Assembly: GCA_964634885.1 (NCBI GenBank)
Contig: CAZWLN010000005.1
Span: forward strand, 62,001-126,000
Direction: 5' to 3'
Length of the DNA: 64,000 nt
Origin: DAINRZ01 sp964634885
Lineage (GTDB): Bacteria > Bacteroidota > Ignavibacteria > Kapaibacteriales > UBA2268
Positions 8,612 to 16,564 of the stretch are shown here, in pieces. A program made the translations under genes and the position numbers. Position 1 is the stretch's first letter. Each line of letters opens with the position of its first letter. A model generated the notes under the pieces. The model worked only from the letters and a program-made list of their open reading frames with translations, was not told the DNA's origin and ran no database searches.

Positions 8612-9769
8612 TTAAAATGTCAGGCCGAGCCTGAACAGGAACATATCCACACGCCTGCCGGTCGGGACAATAAAGTCGAGAGCCGTAGTCATCTCGCCGA
8701 AAGCAAGAGAGCGGTAACCGAAATCGAAAGAAACATCGAGGAAAGGCATTACCGGAATGTCGAAGCCGGCGCCTATGCCCCATGAAATGGGAAGGTTCCA
8801 GTCCACATTGGGCTGCAGTTCAATGTCGGGCATGTCGGCGTCTCCGCCACACTCCTTACATTCATCGCACCAGTTAACCCGGAAAAGGTCAATTGTCAGT
8901 TTGTCGATGGTAACACCGAACTGGCCGTAGATGAAAGGCCTGAGGCACAGCCCGAGAAAGCGGCTGTCGGAAGACTGCCACCTGCCGTAAAGAAGGACAG
9001 CCGGCCTGGTAATGTCTTCGTCGTTGAATGTATTGAGTGTGTTGACACCTGTGGAATAGGTCATGCCCAGTCCCCAGTTCGGGTTCCACTTGTCCGAGCG
9101 GTAATTATCCTCGTCGCCGAAGCGTACACCCGTGGACAATTCACCTGACCATCCTTCCCTGCCTTTTTCTTCTCCTGACATCAGTTTGTCGGTAAAAACA
9201 GTGTAGCCGGCTTTGGCTTCGATGAATGTCCTGTAATACTTCCTTTCGATGCAACTGAGCTTGATTTTCGGCAGTTCAAATTCCGGCAGGCCAAGTGGGC
9301 GGCAATCGCAGGGATTGCAGTCGTTGAAGACTGTGTCGATTTTCACTTTGCGCAGGGCACGGCTGCCTTCCGGATTGTTGAAATTCTCGAACACCAGGGC
9401 CGAATCCTGTTTGTAGCCGATGGAGTCTGCTATGAAGCTGACGGCGCCGAAAGGTATGTATTCGTACTGGTTTTCTTCGGACAGTGAGTCAACAAAAACA
9501 ATGTAGCCCGTGCCCACCGTGTCTGTCGGATGGGGGCAGGGCTGTTCCGAGATAATCCACTTGGCTGAGACGACGGTACCACGGAGGACGGAACCGTTAC
9601 GGAACACTTCTTTGTATCGGTTCCACCTGAAGTTTTTTACCGAATCCTGTTTTATCCTTACAGCGTCGTCGTAACGCCGGAGCGGGGCAGAGCATCCCTG
9701 GAACAGGAAGGAAACAGCAATGGCGATGAGCGCTAATCCGGCGGCAGGCGTATATTTATTTCTTCTCAT
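8612..9769 (-). CDS. Probable outer-membrane barrel with lipobox and Cys clusters
   Basis: 385 residues. A signal sequence ends at FQGCS (Cys about 26), a possible lipobox. Residues of about 40-170 form a non-barrel domain ending in a Cys cluster (CNPCDC); from about 190 alternating strands (TFIEAKAGYTVF, GELSTGVRFG, WGLGMTYSTGV, FIYGQFGVTIDKL) and the terminal FLFRLGLTF indicate a small C-terminal beta-barrel. A second Cys cluster (CDECKECGG) lies in a predicted loop near residue 300. It overlaps the upstream gene by four bases (ATGA), which points to translational coupling. Function unknown. Confidence 0.6.
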   Translation of the reverse strand: MRRNKYTPAAGLALIAIAVSFLFQGCSAPLRRYDDAVRIKQDSVKNFRWNRYKEVFRNGSVLRGTVVSAKWIISEQPCPHPTDTVGTGYIVFVDSLSEENQYEYIPFGAVSFIADSIGYKQDSALVFENFNNPEGSRALRKVKIDTVFNDCNPCDCRPLGLPEFELPKIKLSCIERKYYRTFIEAKAGYTVFTDKLMSGEEKGREGWSGELSTGVRFGDEDNYRSDKWNPNWGLGMTYSTGVNTLNTFNDEDITRPAVLLYGRWQSSDSRFLGLCLRPFIYGQFGVTIDKLTIDLFRVNWCDECKECGGDADMPDIELQPNVDWNLPISWGIGAGFDIPVMPFLDVSFDFGYRSLAFGEMTTALDFIVPTGRRVDMFLFRLGLTF

Positions 9770-10470
9770 AGCGCGACACTCAGAGTAAGACTTAAATTAA
9801 TTGTCTGTATCGAAGGCCTTTTGTCGGCACGGGTAATGGAGTTCGGCGCCGACCACAGGGCGTTCAGGTCGAGCAGCCAGCAAAGTGAGAGGAAATCGAA
9901 ACCCATGGTTACACCGCCGCCGCCCGCAGCGCCAAGCCCGAAGCGGCTTCTGCCGTCAGTCGAACCGATGGAACTTACAGTAAACATTCCCTGTAGATAG
10001 GGAATGACTTTGTCGTTGTAACAGTCGCCGCCGAAGATGTTGTACCTGACCTGTGGGGAGATGTTGAAGGCATTTTCGAAATAATCCGTACCTTCAGTAA
10101 GGGTGTCCAGCCGGGTGAAGGAGAAATAATCTATGCGCAGCCCCCACCATACCCTGCAATAGGTTCTCGACTCCATCAGTATGTTGAAACCCGGAGCTTC
10201 TTTGTTCAGCTCGGCCATTCTATTCTGTGGGAGGAGAAAGTTGGGGCCTGCCCCGATATACATTGAAGGCCTGGCCTCGTAGGTGGACACGACGCAGAAG
10301 AGAATCAGGCAGAGCAGGAAGAGGGTTCTGTTATGCCGCCGGTCTTTGGAGGTATTGGACCGGGAGGGAGGGGGAAGGCTTCTGTTTGTTTTGTATGTAC
10401 CCGCCGGAGCGCCGGTAATCGGGTTCCCACAGGGAGATTCGTGTCTCGGAGGATAGCTCTGGTTTTCCAT
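9766..10470 (-). CDS. Predicted outer-membrane protein with long N-terminal extension
   Basis: 234 residues; start at ATG 10470 supported by AAGGGGT upstream. Unusually, about 48 polar, Pro-rich residues precede the hydrophobic segment (LFLLCLILFCVVS, about 50-62). After it comes a barrel-like body with YIGAGPNFLLP, IDYFSFTRLDTL, VRYNIFGGD, GLGAAGGGGVTMGFDFL and a strand-like terminus LSLTLSVAL. Either translation starts internally or the protein keeps a cytoplasmic tail. First gene of the four-gene operon running to 4867. No family recognised. Confidence 0.5.
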   Translation of the reverse strand: MENQSYPPRHESPCGNPITGAPAGTYKTNRSLPPPSRSNTSKDRRHNRTLFLLCLILFCVVSTYEARPSMYIGAGPNFLLPQNRMAELNKEAPGFNILMESRTYCRVWWGLRIDYFSFTRLDTLTEGTDYFENAFNISPQVRYNIFGGDCYNDKVIPYLQGMFTVSSIGSTDGRSRFGLGAAGGGGVTMGFDFLSLCWLLDLNALWSAPNSITRADKRPSIQTINLSLTLSVAL

Positions 10471-10589
10471 ATACCCCTTTACTTTATTTATATCTAAATT
10501 AATTCTTCAGCTCAAATATAAATATTAACATACTATAACGAACCAGTATGTTCTATGGTATATACGAACGGCAGCCTGGGATTTTCGGA

Positions 10590-10672
10590 AATAAAAAAGG
10601 GCTGCCTCTGCTTTTTTACTATTCACGGAAACTTGTTTCCTTAGGAATAATATGGCGTAAGGACAGCCCTTT
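10590..10672 (-). terminator. Long structured terminator with nested hairpin
   Basis: Read on the minus strand, AAAGGGCTG-T-CC pairs with GGCAGCCCTTT across about 59 bases that themselves contain GGAAAC-aa-GTTTCC, and the right arm runs into TTTTTTATTT. It lies 23 bases after the barrel gene that ends at 10695. The large structured loop is unusual for a plain terminator. Confidence 0.6.
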
Positions 10673-10694
10673 ATTATGTTTGGTACTTGTTATT

Positions 10695-11237
10695 TTACCA
10701 GGCGTAGCCGATGTTACAGCCTAAACCATAATAGTCATAGGAAAGGCCTGTGACTTTACTGATTGGAATACCATATTTAAAGATAGGTTCAACGACAAAA
10801 CCGTCGAATATCCATTTGTAAGCTACTTCGATGCCGACATGCAATGTAGCTTCACTTTCATAATCGAGGTAATCGTCGTCGAATGACCAGTAAGTTAAAG
10901 CGCCGTAGGGGCCGAATGAAAAGCCTTCGAGGGCTCTTGAACCCTGTTTAACAATGTCGAAATACCAGCGGTAGGAAGCGCCGATGCCTAAACCGGTCCA
11001 GTATTCTACCGGGTTGTAGTACTGGAAGAAAACTGTAAGCGAGTTGTCGCTTCCGAGCCTGTGTTCGTAAGTAACATTGATTAAATCGTTAATAAGGAAA
11101 TCGAGCGGGTCGGCTGAGATGGCCTGGCCGTAATTCCCGCCGCCGCTGCTCCCGCCGCCGATGGTTTTCTGTGAAAAGGCCGGGGAGACAAACACTGCTA
11201 CTAAAAGGAACAATGGTAAAATTATTCTTAATTTCAT
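10695..11237 (-). CDS. Small outer-membrane beta-barrel protein
   Basis: Start taken at ATG 11237 (AGGAG eight bases upstream, directly before a signal peptide); a longer frame from 11264 adds nine residues with no support. About 180 residues: signal peptide to FSQ, a Gly/Ser-rich stretch (GGGSSGGGNYG), then alternating strands (VTYEHRLGSDNSLTVFFQYYNP, GIGASYRWYFD, FGPYGALTYWSF, HVGIEVAYKW) ending in GLGCNIGYAW. The terminal aromatic residue and eight or so strands fit an OmpW/OmpA-barrel-sized porin-like protein. Monocistronic. Function unknown. Confidence 0.65.
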   Translation of the reverse strand: MKLRIILPLFLLVAVFVSPAFSQKTIGGGSSGGGNYGQAISADPLDFLINDLINVTYEHRLGSDNSLTVFFQYYNPVEYWTGLGIGASYRWYFDIVKQGSRALEGFSFGPYGALTYWSFDDDYLDYESEATLHVGIEVAYKWIFDGFVVEPIFKYGIPISKVTGLSYDYYGLGCNIGYAW

Positions 11238-11366
11238 AAACACTCCTAAATGTACATTAAACATACTTCACAATTTATATAAAAGATTATGAATTCATCA
11301 TAAATTTAACAATACAAAAATTAATAAAAACTAATATTGCAATTTTTTCCCAGATTTCAAAGAAAA

Positions 11367-11398
11367 TTTGTTTGTTGAGCTGTTTTTCCGTAATTTTG
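11367..11398 (+). promoter_or_regulatory. Bacteroidota-type promoter of tRNA-Lys
   Basis: TTTG at 11367-11370, a 20-base spacer and TAATTTTG at 11391-11398 match the known -33 TTTG / -7 TAnnTTTG consensus. The tRNA starts five bases later, so transcription would begin almost at the mature 5' end. Confidence 0.55.
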
Positions 11399-11402
11399 TA
11401 GT

Positions 11403-11479
11403 GCTCCCTTAGCTCAGTTGGTCAGAGCATCTGACTCTTAATCAGAGGGCCGCCGGTTCGAATCCGGCAGGGAGCACCA
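11403..11479 (+). tRNA. tRNA-Lys (CTT)
   Basis: Complete cloverleaf: acceptor arms GCTCCCT / AGGGAGC, D-loop agttggtcag, anticodon loop CTCTTAA (anticodon CTT, reads AAG), T-arm GCCGG-TTCGAAT-CCGGC, discriminator A and an encoded CCA end. Followed three bases on by a terminator. Confidence 0.96.
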
Positions 11480-11482
11480 CTT

Positions 11483-11512
11483 AAAAAAGAGGGAACGTAA
11501 GGTTCCTTTTTT
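11483..11512 (+). terminator. Terminator of tRNA-Lys
   Basis: GGAAC / GTTCC with a five-base loop, extended by flanking A6 and T6 tracts. Confidence 0.8.
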
Positions 11513-11859
11513 AGTTTTCAGGGCTTACTGTGATTTATCGATCTTCGCTGTTTGTAATGAGTGAGAAGTAACTGAAAGATTAATACTCATTTTGAAGATA
11601 CTCCGTCCCGGCCTTCCACAGGGAAATTTTCACTATGGAAATTATTCCCAAAGTGGAAAGGAGCAAGAATACCGCTTTCTCAAAGTTCTCCGCTAAGACA
11701 GGCTTCAGGCAGGGTGGACAGCAGAGTAAAAAGGGGTAATCAGGAAGTCGGATACACCCGGGAGTCGGAGTTCATCTTTAACATGGAGTGTAATCCCAAA
11801 ACGAAAACAGTCCCGAACCAAAGGCACGGGACTGAATGCGAAGAATTATTCAGGATATT
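11513..11859. other. Intergenic region with a minus-strand terminator
   Basis: No gene seen. At 11808-11834 CAGTCCCG and CGGGACTG form an 8-bp stem that, on the minus strand, is followed by TTTTCGTTTT; it probably terminates the gene ending at 11860. The rest is unremarkable unique sequence. Confidence 0.55.
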
Positions 11860-12366
11860 TTAATTAAAGTACTTTAAATAGCCCGAAGTCTGGTCCCTGT
11901 TAAAAAGGAACCTGAGGAAACTGAAGTTAAGGCCGGGCTTGCCCATATATACATTTTTTTCTTTGTCGTCGCCGCCGTTACCTTCTTTGACTGTCGTTTC
12001 TTTTTTCACTTTTACTTTTGACGCTGTCAGGTTGTTCATGAAAAGAGAGCCTTCGTAAGAACCGCAGAGGTACTGTGCCTGCTGGCCTGCAACCATGATG
12101 AGGTGGTTAGATTCCATGTTGATCCTTACTACCTTCAGGTCTTTGATCATGTCTTTTGTGATGAGTATCTCGAAAAACTCGCCCTGTTCGTCGTGTGCTA
12201 CTGACACTGAAACGAGGTTGCTTTTAAACAGCCTGGAACTCGGTGTGAAAGGGATGATCTTTATTCGCGTCCCGATCTCGCCGAAATCGTTCTTAATTTT
12301 TCCAATTATGTTCTTAATATCTTCCATTCTTATCTTACCAGCTATATCAAATTTACTATCTCGCAT
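11860..12366 (-). CDS. Conserved-looking protein of unknown function
   Basis: 168 residues from ATG 12366; a second in-frame ATG at 12327 (MEDIKNIIG) has a slightly better purine-rich lead (ggtaagataaga) and could be the real start. The protein is soluble, charged, with an alpha/beta N-terminal part (residues 15-105) and a Lys/Glu-rich hinge (KVKVKKETTVKEGNGGDDKEKN) before a Phe-rich tail (FSFLRFLFNRDQ). I recognise no family. Its neighbours (tRNA-Lys, a small acidic protein) give no hint of role. Confidence 0.5.
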   Translation of the reverse strand: MRDSKFDIAGKIRMEDIKNIIGKIKNDFGEIGTRIKIIPFTPSSRLFKSNLVSVSVAHDEQGEFFEILITKDMIKDLKVVRINMESNHLIMVAGQQAQYLCGSYEGSLFMNNLTASKVKVKKETTVKEGNGGDDKEKNVYMGKPGLNFSFLRFLFNRDQTSGYLKYFN

Positions 12367-12530
12367 ATAATTGCAATGTACGTGCCAGTTTTCAATTTTT
12401 TCAAATATATCTCAAAAAACATCTTTATATATGTATTATCGTATGACCTGATGATTTCTTGATGTGAAAAAAAGAAAAATATGTAAGGTTTTCTTTACAA
12501 TCGATAGTGTTGGCTGTTAAGATAAATTCA

Positions 12531-12782
12531 CTATTGTTTGCCGAATTTTGACGACAAAGCGTTGCCGTATGAGTTGCTGAATTTGTTGATGAGGTCTTCC
12601 TGCTGTACGACGTCGAAGTAATCGCCGAAATCGTTCATCTCGTCGGCGAGTTCTTCCATGCGCTTAAGGGCAGCTTTCATTACATTGAAGTCTTCGCCGT
12701 CGATGTGCTCTTCCCTGCATTTCTGAACCATCGCCCTCAGGCTGCCGAACATCGGCTCGGTATATTTCTCATCAATTGGCAT
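12531..12782 (-). CDS. Small acidic helical protein, unknown
   Basis: Start at ATG 12782 (MPIDEKYTEP), preceded by AGAAGAACGA; a frame from 12809 adds nine doubtful residues. About 83 residues, rich in Glu/Asp and Met, with two amphipathic helices (LRAMVQKCREEH, VMKAALKRMEELADEMNDF) and a Gly/Ser-rich tail. No family recognised. It is separated from the upstream asparaginase by a divergent intergenic region. Confidence 0.5.
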   Translation of the reverse strand: MPIDEKYTEPMFGSLRAMVQKCREEHIDGEDFNVMKAALKRMEELADEMNDFGDYFDVVQQEDLINKFSNSYGNALSSKFGKQ

Positions 12783-12951
12783 TCGTTCTTCTAAATTATT
12801 AAAAAACAATCCAATATATTTTTATTCCAGTTACAAACATATAAAAATTATCTGTTTGGAATATGACACAATAATTAATTTTTTGTTAAATCTAAATCTT
12901 GGATTAATTTTACAATAAATATTGTAGAAATAATGAGATGAAACTTGATAT

Positions 12952-13950
12952 ATGAAAATCCTGGTGTTGTTCTGCGGCGGAACGTTGATTATGAAGAAAA
13001 GCCCGGAAGGAGCGCTCGTCGTTCCCGGCAAAGACGAAGCCATCAGCGGGCTGATGAACCTGGAGCCGAAAATCGGTGAGTTTGTAGATATCAATGTGGT
13101 TTTCATCGATAACATCGACAGCACTAACATGCATCCCGGACACTGGGACATGATTACCGAGGTGATTGCAGAAAACTACGGCCTTTACGACAGCTTTGTC
13201 ATTACACACGGTACGGACACGATGGCGTACACAGCCTCAGCCCTGTCATTTACACTTCGTAACCTCGGCAAGCCTGTCATTATCACAGGCGCACAGATAC
13301 CCGGTTACAGGATGGAAACCGACGCCAGGCGCAACTTCATCAACGCAGTAAAACTGGCGACAAAGGACATATCCGGTGTTTACATTGTGTTTGACGAAAG
13401 GATTATCCTTGGGGTTAAAGCTACTAAGGTATCCGAATCGGAGCTTAATGCTTTCCGGAGCGTCAACAGCAGGGATTACGGCCAGATCAGGGTTGACATG
13501 AGGCTGACCGACAAGATAATGAAAAGGCATGACGGCCAACTCATTCCTACTCCCGGTTTCAATCCGCAGATTACCGTTGTTACCCTCACTCCCGGCAACG
13601 ATCCCTCCGACCTGATGCACCTCCTCGATTCCGACAGGGTAAAAGGCATCATCATCGAGGGCTATGGTTCCGGCAATATCCCTTACAACCATTACCCGGT
13701 TTTCGAAAAGGCAAGGGACTCACGCGTGCCGGTGCTGATCATGTCCCAGTGCCTGAGCGGTGTAACTACGATGAGGTATTACGATGTGGGGTTGCAGGCT
13801 TTGAAGCTGGGGGTTGTCGAGTGTTTCGACATGACTCTCGAAGCAGCCTCCGTCAAGCTGATGTGGGCGCTCTACAGGTACGGCTATGAAGAGATAAAAA
13901 ATATCATACATACAAATTTTGTCGGTGAGATTAACATGAGTCATTATTAA
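12952..13950 (+). CDS. ansA: L-asparaginase (type I, AnsA-like)
   Basis: 332 residues, normal for bacterial type I asparaginase, and with no signal peptide, so cytoplasmic. It hydrolyses L-asparagine to aspartate and ammonia. The first catalytic threonine is in CGGTLIM (T11) and the second Thr-Asp pair in HGTDTMAYTA (about residue 84-93); the conserved VITGAQIP and GYGSGNIP segments follow. The usual TGGTI becomes CGGTL here, with the catalytic Thr preserved. A prenyltransferase gene follows 52 bases downstream. Confidence 0.9.
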   Translation: MKILVLFCGGTLIMKKSPEGALVVPGKDEAISGLMNLEPKIGEFVDINVVFIDNIDSTNMHPGHWDMITEVIAENYGLYDSFVITHGTDTMAYTASALSFTLRNLGKPVIITGAQIPGYRMETDARRNFINAVKLATKDISGVYIVFDERIILGVKATKVSESELNAFRSVNSRDYGQIRVDMRLTDKIMKRHDGQLIPTPGFNPQITVVTLTPGNDPSDLMHLLDSDRVKGIIIEGYGSGNIPYNHYPVFEKARDSRVPVLIMSQCLSGVTTMRYYDVGLQALKLGVVECFDMTLEAASVKLMWALYRYGYEEIKNIIHTNFVGEINMSHY

Positions 13951-14002
13951 TTATTATCTTTGTGTATTGGAAATATGTTAAAGAATAAATGATGGACAGA
14001 AT

Positions 14003-14932
14003 ATGGTAATATCGAATCAAAGCCAGGTCAGGAACAGTGTTTCAATCTGGCTGCAGGCTTCCAGGCCTTTCGCATACAGCGCATCCGTAATTCCCGTATT
14101 AGTCGGCGCCTTGATCGCCTTGGCCTATTTCCCCGGCGAGATCAACTGGGCCTTGTTCCCGGTAGCAATGATTGCAGGGGTGATGTTCCACGCGGGTACT
14201 AATATGATAAGCGATTATTTCGATTTCCGTAACGGCCTCGACACCAAGGACTCGTTCGGTGGCAGCAGGGTACTGGTAGAAAACCTGATGGAGCCGCGCA
14301 AGCTGTTCATCGGCGGCAACATTTGTTTTGCCGTAGGGCTTGCTCTGGGCATTATACTTATTATTTACCGTGGCGAGACCATTCTTCTGCTCGGCATCAT
14401 CGGCCTGCTCGGCGGCTGGTTTTACTCCGGTTCACCTTTCGGATTCAAAGATGTTGCCTTAGGCGACTTCCTCGTCTTTACCCTGATGGGGCCCCTGATG
14501 GTAATAGGCTCTTACTTTACCGTTACAGGCGACTTTAACATGAATGTCCTTTATATATCACTTCCGGTAGGCTTCCTCGTTGCCGCAATACTCCATTCGA
14601 ACAATCTCCGCGACACGATGCACGACAGAAAGACAAAAGTGAAAACCATGGCGATGATTACAGGACTGATGGGCGCTAAGACGGAATACTTTGCGCTTGT
14701 AATCGGCGCCTATGTAAGCGTTGTGGTAATGGTTTTTACCGGTACACTGGCTCCCTGGGCTTTGCTCGTTTTCATTAGCGTTCCCCAGGCTGTTGGTAAC
14801 CTGAAGGAAATTGCTGCCGCCAGGATTGAAAGCCCTGAGAAAATTGCCATGATCGACGCTAAGACGGCACAGCACCACATGGCTTTCGGGCTCCTGTTGT
14901 CGTTGGCTCTTGTCCTGACTAAGCTGGTGTAA
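14003..14932 (+). CDS. menA: UbiA-family prenyltransferase, probable MenA
   Basis: 309 residues with about eight or nine membrane helices. The first Asp-rich motif NMISDYFDFRNGLD (about residues 67-80) and the second, NNLRDTMHDRKTK (about 199-211), are the Mg-prenyl-diphosphate sites of the UbiA superfamily. The spacing and the SRPFAYSASVIPVLVG start are typical of 1,4-dihydroxy-2-naphthoate polyprenyltransferase (MenA), which prenylates DHNA in menaquinone synthesis at the inner membrane. No other men genes lie nearby, so the substrate call is by family resemblance. Confidence 0.8.
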   Translation: MVISNQSQVRNSVSIWLQASRPFAYSASVIPVLVGALIALAYFPGEINWALFPVAMIAGVMFHAGTNMISDYFDFRNGLDTKDSFGGSRVLVENLMEPRKLFIGGNICFAVGLALGIILIIYRGETILLLGIIGLLGGWFYSGSPFGFKDVALGDFLVFTLMGPLMVIGSYFTVTGDFNMNVLYISLPVGFLVAAILHSNNLRDTMHDRKTKVKTMAMITGLMGAKTEYFALVIGAYVSVVVMVFTGTLAPWALLVFISVPQAVGNLKEIAAARIESPEKIAMIDAKTAQHHMAFGLLLSLALVLTKLV

Positions 14933-15240
14933 GCTGGTATTCATTCCTATTCCTGTCTCCGGCGGCAATCCGGAAAAGTCAGACAAGGAAAGTTTTACGA
15001 AGGGGGTTCACAGGTGAGCCCTTTTGTAATTGTAACAAGCGGCTGCAGCCCCAGGCTCACACATCATACGCTTCAAGCAGCCGTGAAATTGGGCAATGGG
15101 TTACAACCCATTGTCATATACCAGTGGGCAAAGCCTGCCTGGCAAATTCTTCAAATGAATCAAAAAAAAAACCTTCCGACGGTTTCTTCACCTTCGGAAG
15201 GTTTAGTAATGAGCCTTGCAGCTTTTACGGTTTCAGTATG
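14933..15240. other. Intergenic region with palindromic repeats
   Basis: No gene. It holds a near-perfect 20-base palindrome (CAATGGGTT/AACCCATTG type) at 15094-15113 and, to its right, a terminator-like hairpin. The GCTGCAGCCCC word near 15042 also occurs in the palindrome at 31907-31934, so this looks like another insertion site for the window's intergenic repeats. Confidence 0.5.
15169..15204. terminator. Terminator hairpin built from the CCTTCCGA repeat
   Basis: Perfect 11-bp arms AAACCTTCCGA / TCGGAAGGTTT with a 14-base loop; on the minus strand it ends in a long T run, so it should terminate serC. The same words recur at 29751-29784. Confidence 0.7.
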
Positions 15241-16323
15241 CTATTTCTTTTCTTTCATGAATTCTTCCATGTAATTGACGAGCGCCTGTACTGATTCGAT
15301 CGGGCAGGCGTTATAGATGGAAGCCCTGCAGCCGCCGATGGAACGGTGGCCTTTGAGGTTTGTCATGTTGTAGCGTTTCTTTGCCTGAGCGATGAATTCA
15401 TCTTCGAGTTCAGGTGTCGGCAGGTTCCAGCATACGTTCATGAGCGAACGGTCTTTGACAACTTTAACTCTCGGTTTGTAGAAATTGCTGTTGGCGTCGA
15501 GGAAGTCGTAAAGAATGCCGGCTTTCTTGATGTTGTTCGCTTCGATTGCTTCGAGGCCGCCCTGATTCAATATCCACTTCAATGTCCTGCCGACAACGTA
15601 AACCGGAAGGCAGGGAGGAGTGTTGAACATAGACTCTTTGTCAACATGTATCTTGTAGTTTAACATCGTGGGAATGGGGCTTCTTTGTTTCTCGAGCAGC
15701 GATTTCCTGAGTACAACCATTGTAACGCCGGCGGGGCCGATGTTCTTCTGAGCTCCTGCATAGATCAGGCTGTATTTGCTGAAGTCTGTGCGGCGTGAGA
15801 AGATGTCGGAAGACATGTCGCCGAAGAGCGGTACATTGCCGGTGTCGGGTATGTCTTTCCATTCCGTGCCGTAGATGGTATTATTGTTTGTAATATGGAC
15901 ATAGTCGGCGTCAGGGTTGAACTTATAGTTTGTAGGAATGTGGTCGAAGAGTGTCTCTTCTGAACTTGCAACTACATTTGTTTTACCTACGGCTTTTGCT
16001 TCCTTGATGGCCTTGGAAGCCCATTCGCCGGTATTGATGTAATCGGCGGAATTATTGAGAAAGTTGATTGGTACCATGTAGAACTGCAAGCTGGCGCCGC
16101 CGCCGAGGAACAGAACATAGTACTCGTCGGGGGAGAGGTTCATGATCTTGAGAGTGTCGGCCTGTACTTCCTTGAACACTGCATCGTATTCTTTGGATCT
16201 GTGGCTCATTTCCATAATCGACATACCTAAACCGTTGTAATCGAGGACTGCCTGGCTTGTTTCCTGGAGTACCTCAACCGGTAGTATTGCCGGCCCTGCG
16301 CTAAAATTGTGAGCTCTTTTCAT
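15241..16323 (-). CDS. serC: Phosphoserine aminotransferase
   Basis: Start at ATG 16323 (MKRAHNFSAGPAILP), with AAGGAG upstream; a frame from 16344 adds seven unsupported residues. About 360 residues, as in SerC. The N-terminal NFSAGPAILP, the GGGASLQF loop and the PLP lysine in AGAQKNIGPAGVT are diagnostic, and the C-terminal HRSIGGCRASIYNA is the family's closing motif. It converts 3-phosphohydroxypyruvate and glutamate to phosphoserine in serine synthesis (and may serve PLP synthesis). Monocistronic, in the cytoplasm. Confidence 0.96.
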   Translation of the reverse strand: MKRAHNFSAGPAILPVEVLQETSQAVLDYNGLGMSIMEMSHRSKEYDAVFKEVQADTLKIMNLSPDEYYVLFLGGGASLQFYMVPINFLNNSADYINTGEWASKAIKEAKAVGKTNVVASSEETLFDHIPTNYKFNPDADYVHITNNNTIYGTEWKDIPDTGNVPLFGDMSSDIFSRRTDFSKYSLIYAGAQKNIGPAGVTMVVLRKSLLEKQRSPIPTMLNYKIHVDKESMFNTPPCLPVYVVGRTLKWILNQGGLEAIEANNIKKAGILYDFLDANSNFYKPRVKVVKDRSLMNVCWNLPTPELEDEFIAQAKKRYNMTNLKGHRSIGGCRASIYNACPIESVQALVNYMEEFMKEKK

Positions 16324-16564
16324 TATCTTTTTGTCTCCTTGCACAATATATATTCTAAAAAATGTTAACGCAATTAAACAAAATTATAATATAAAAATCC
16401 AATTAGCAAAAAATTGATTGCTGTTTGACTGGAATAATTCTTCAGGTTCCTTTTCTCACCTGTCATTACGACATTCTCTGGGTTCTTATTCCGGATGGCA
16501 GAGAATCCGGGGCCGAATTTAAATAATAATAGTTGAAGTACAGTTGCATGGCTGCCGGCCTTTT

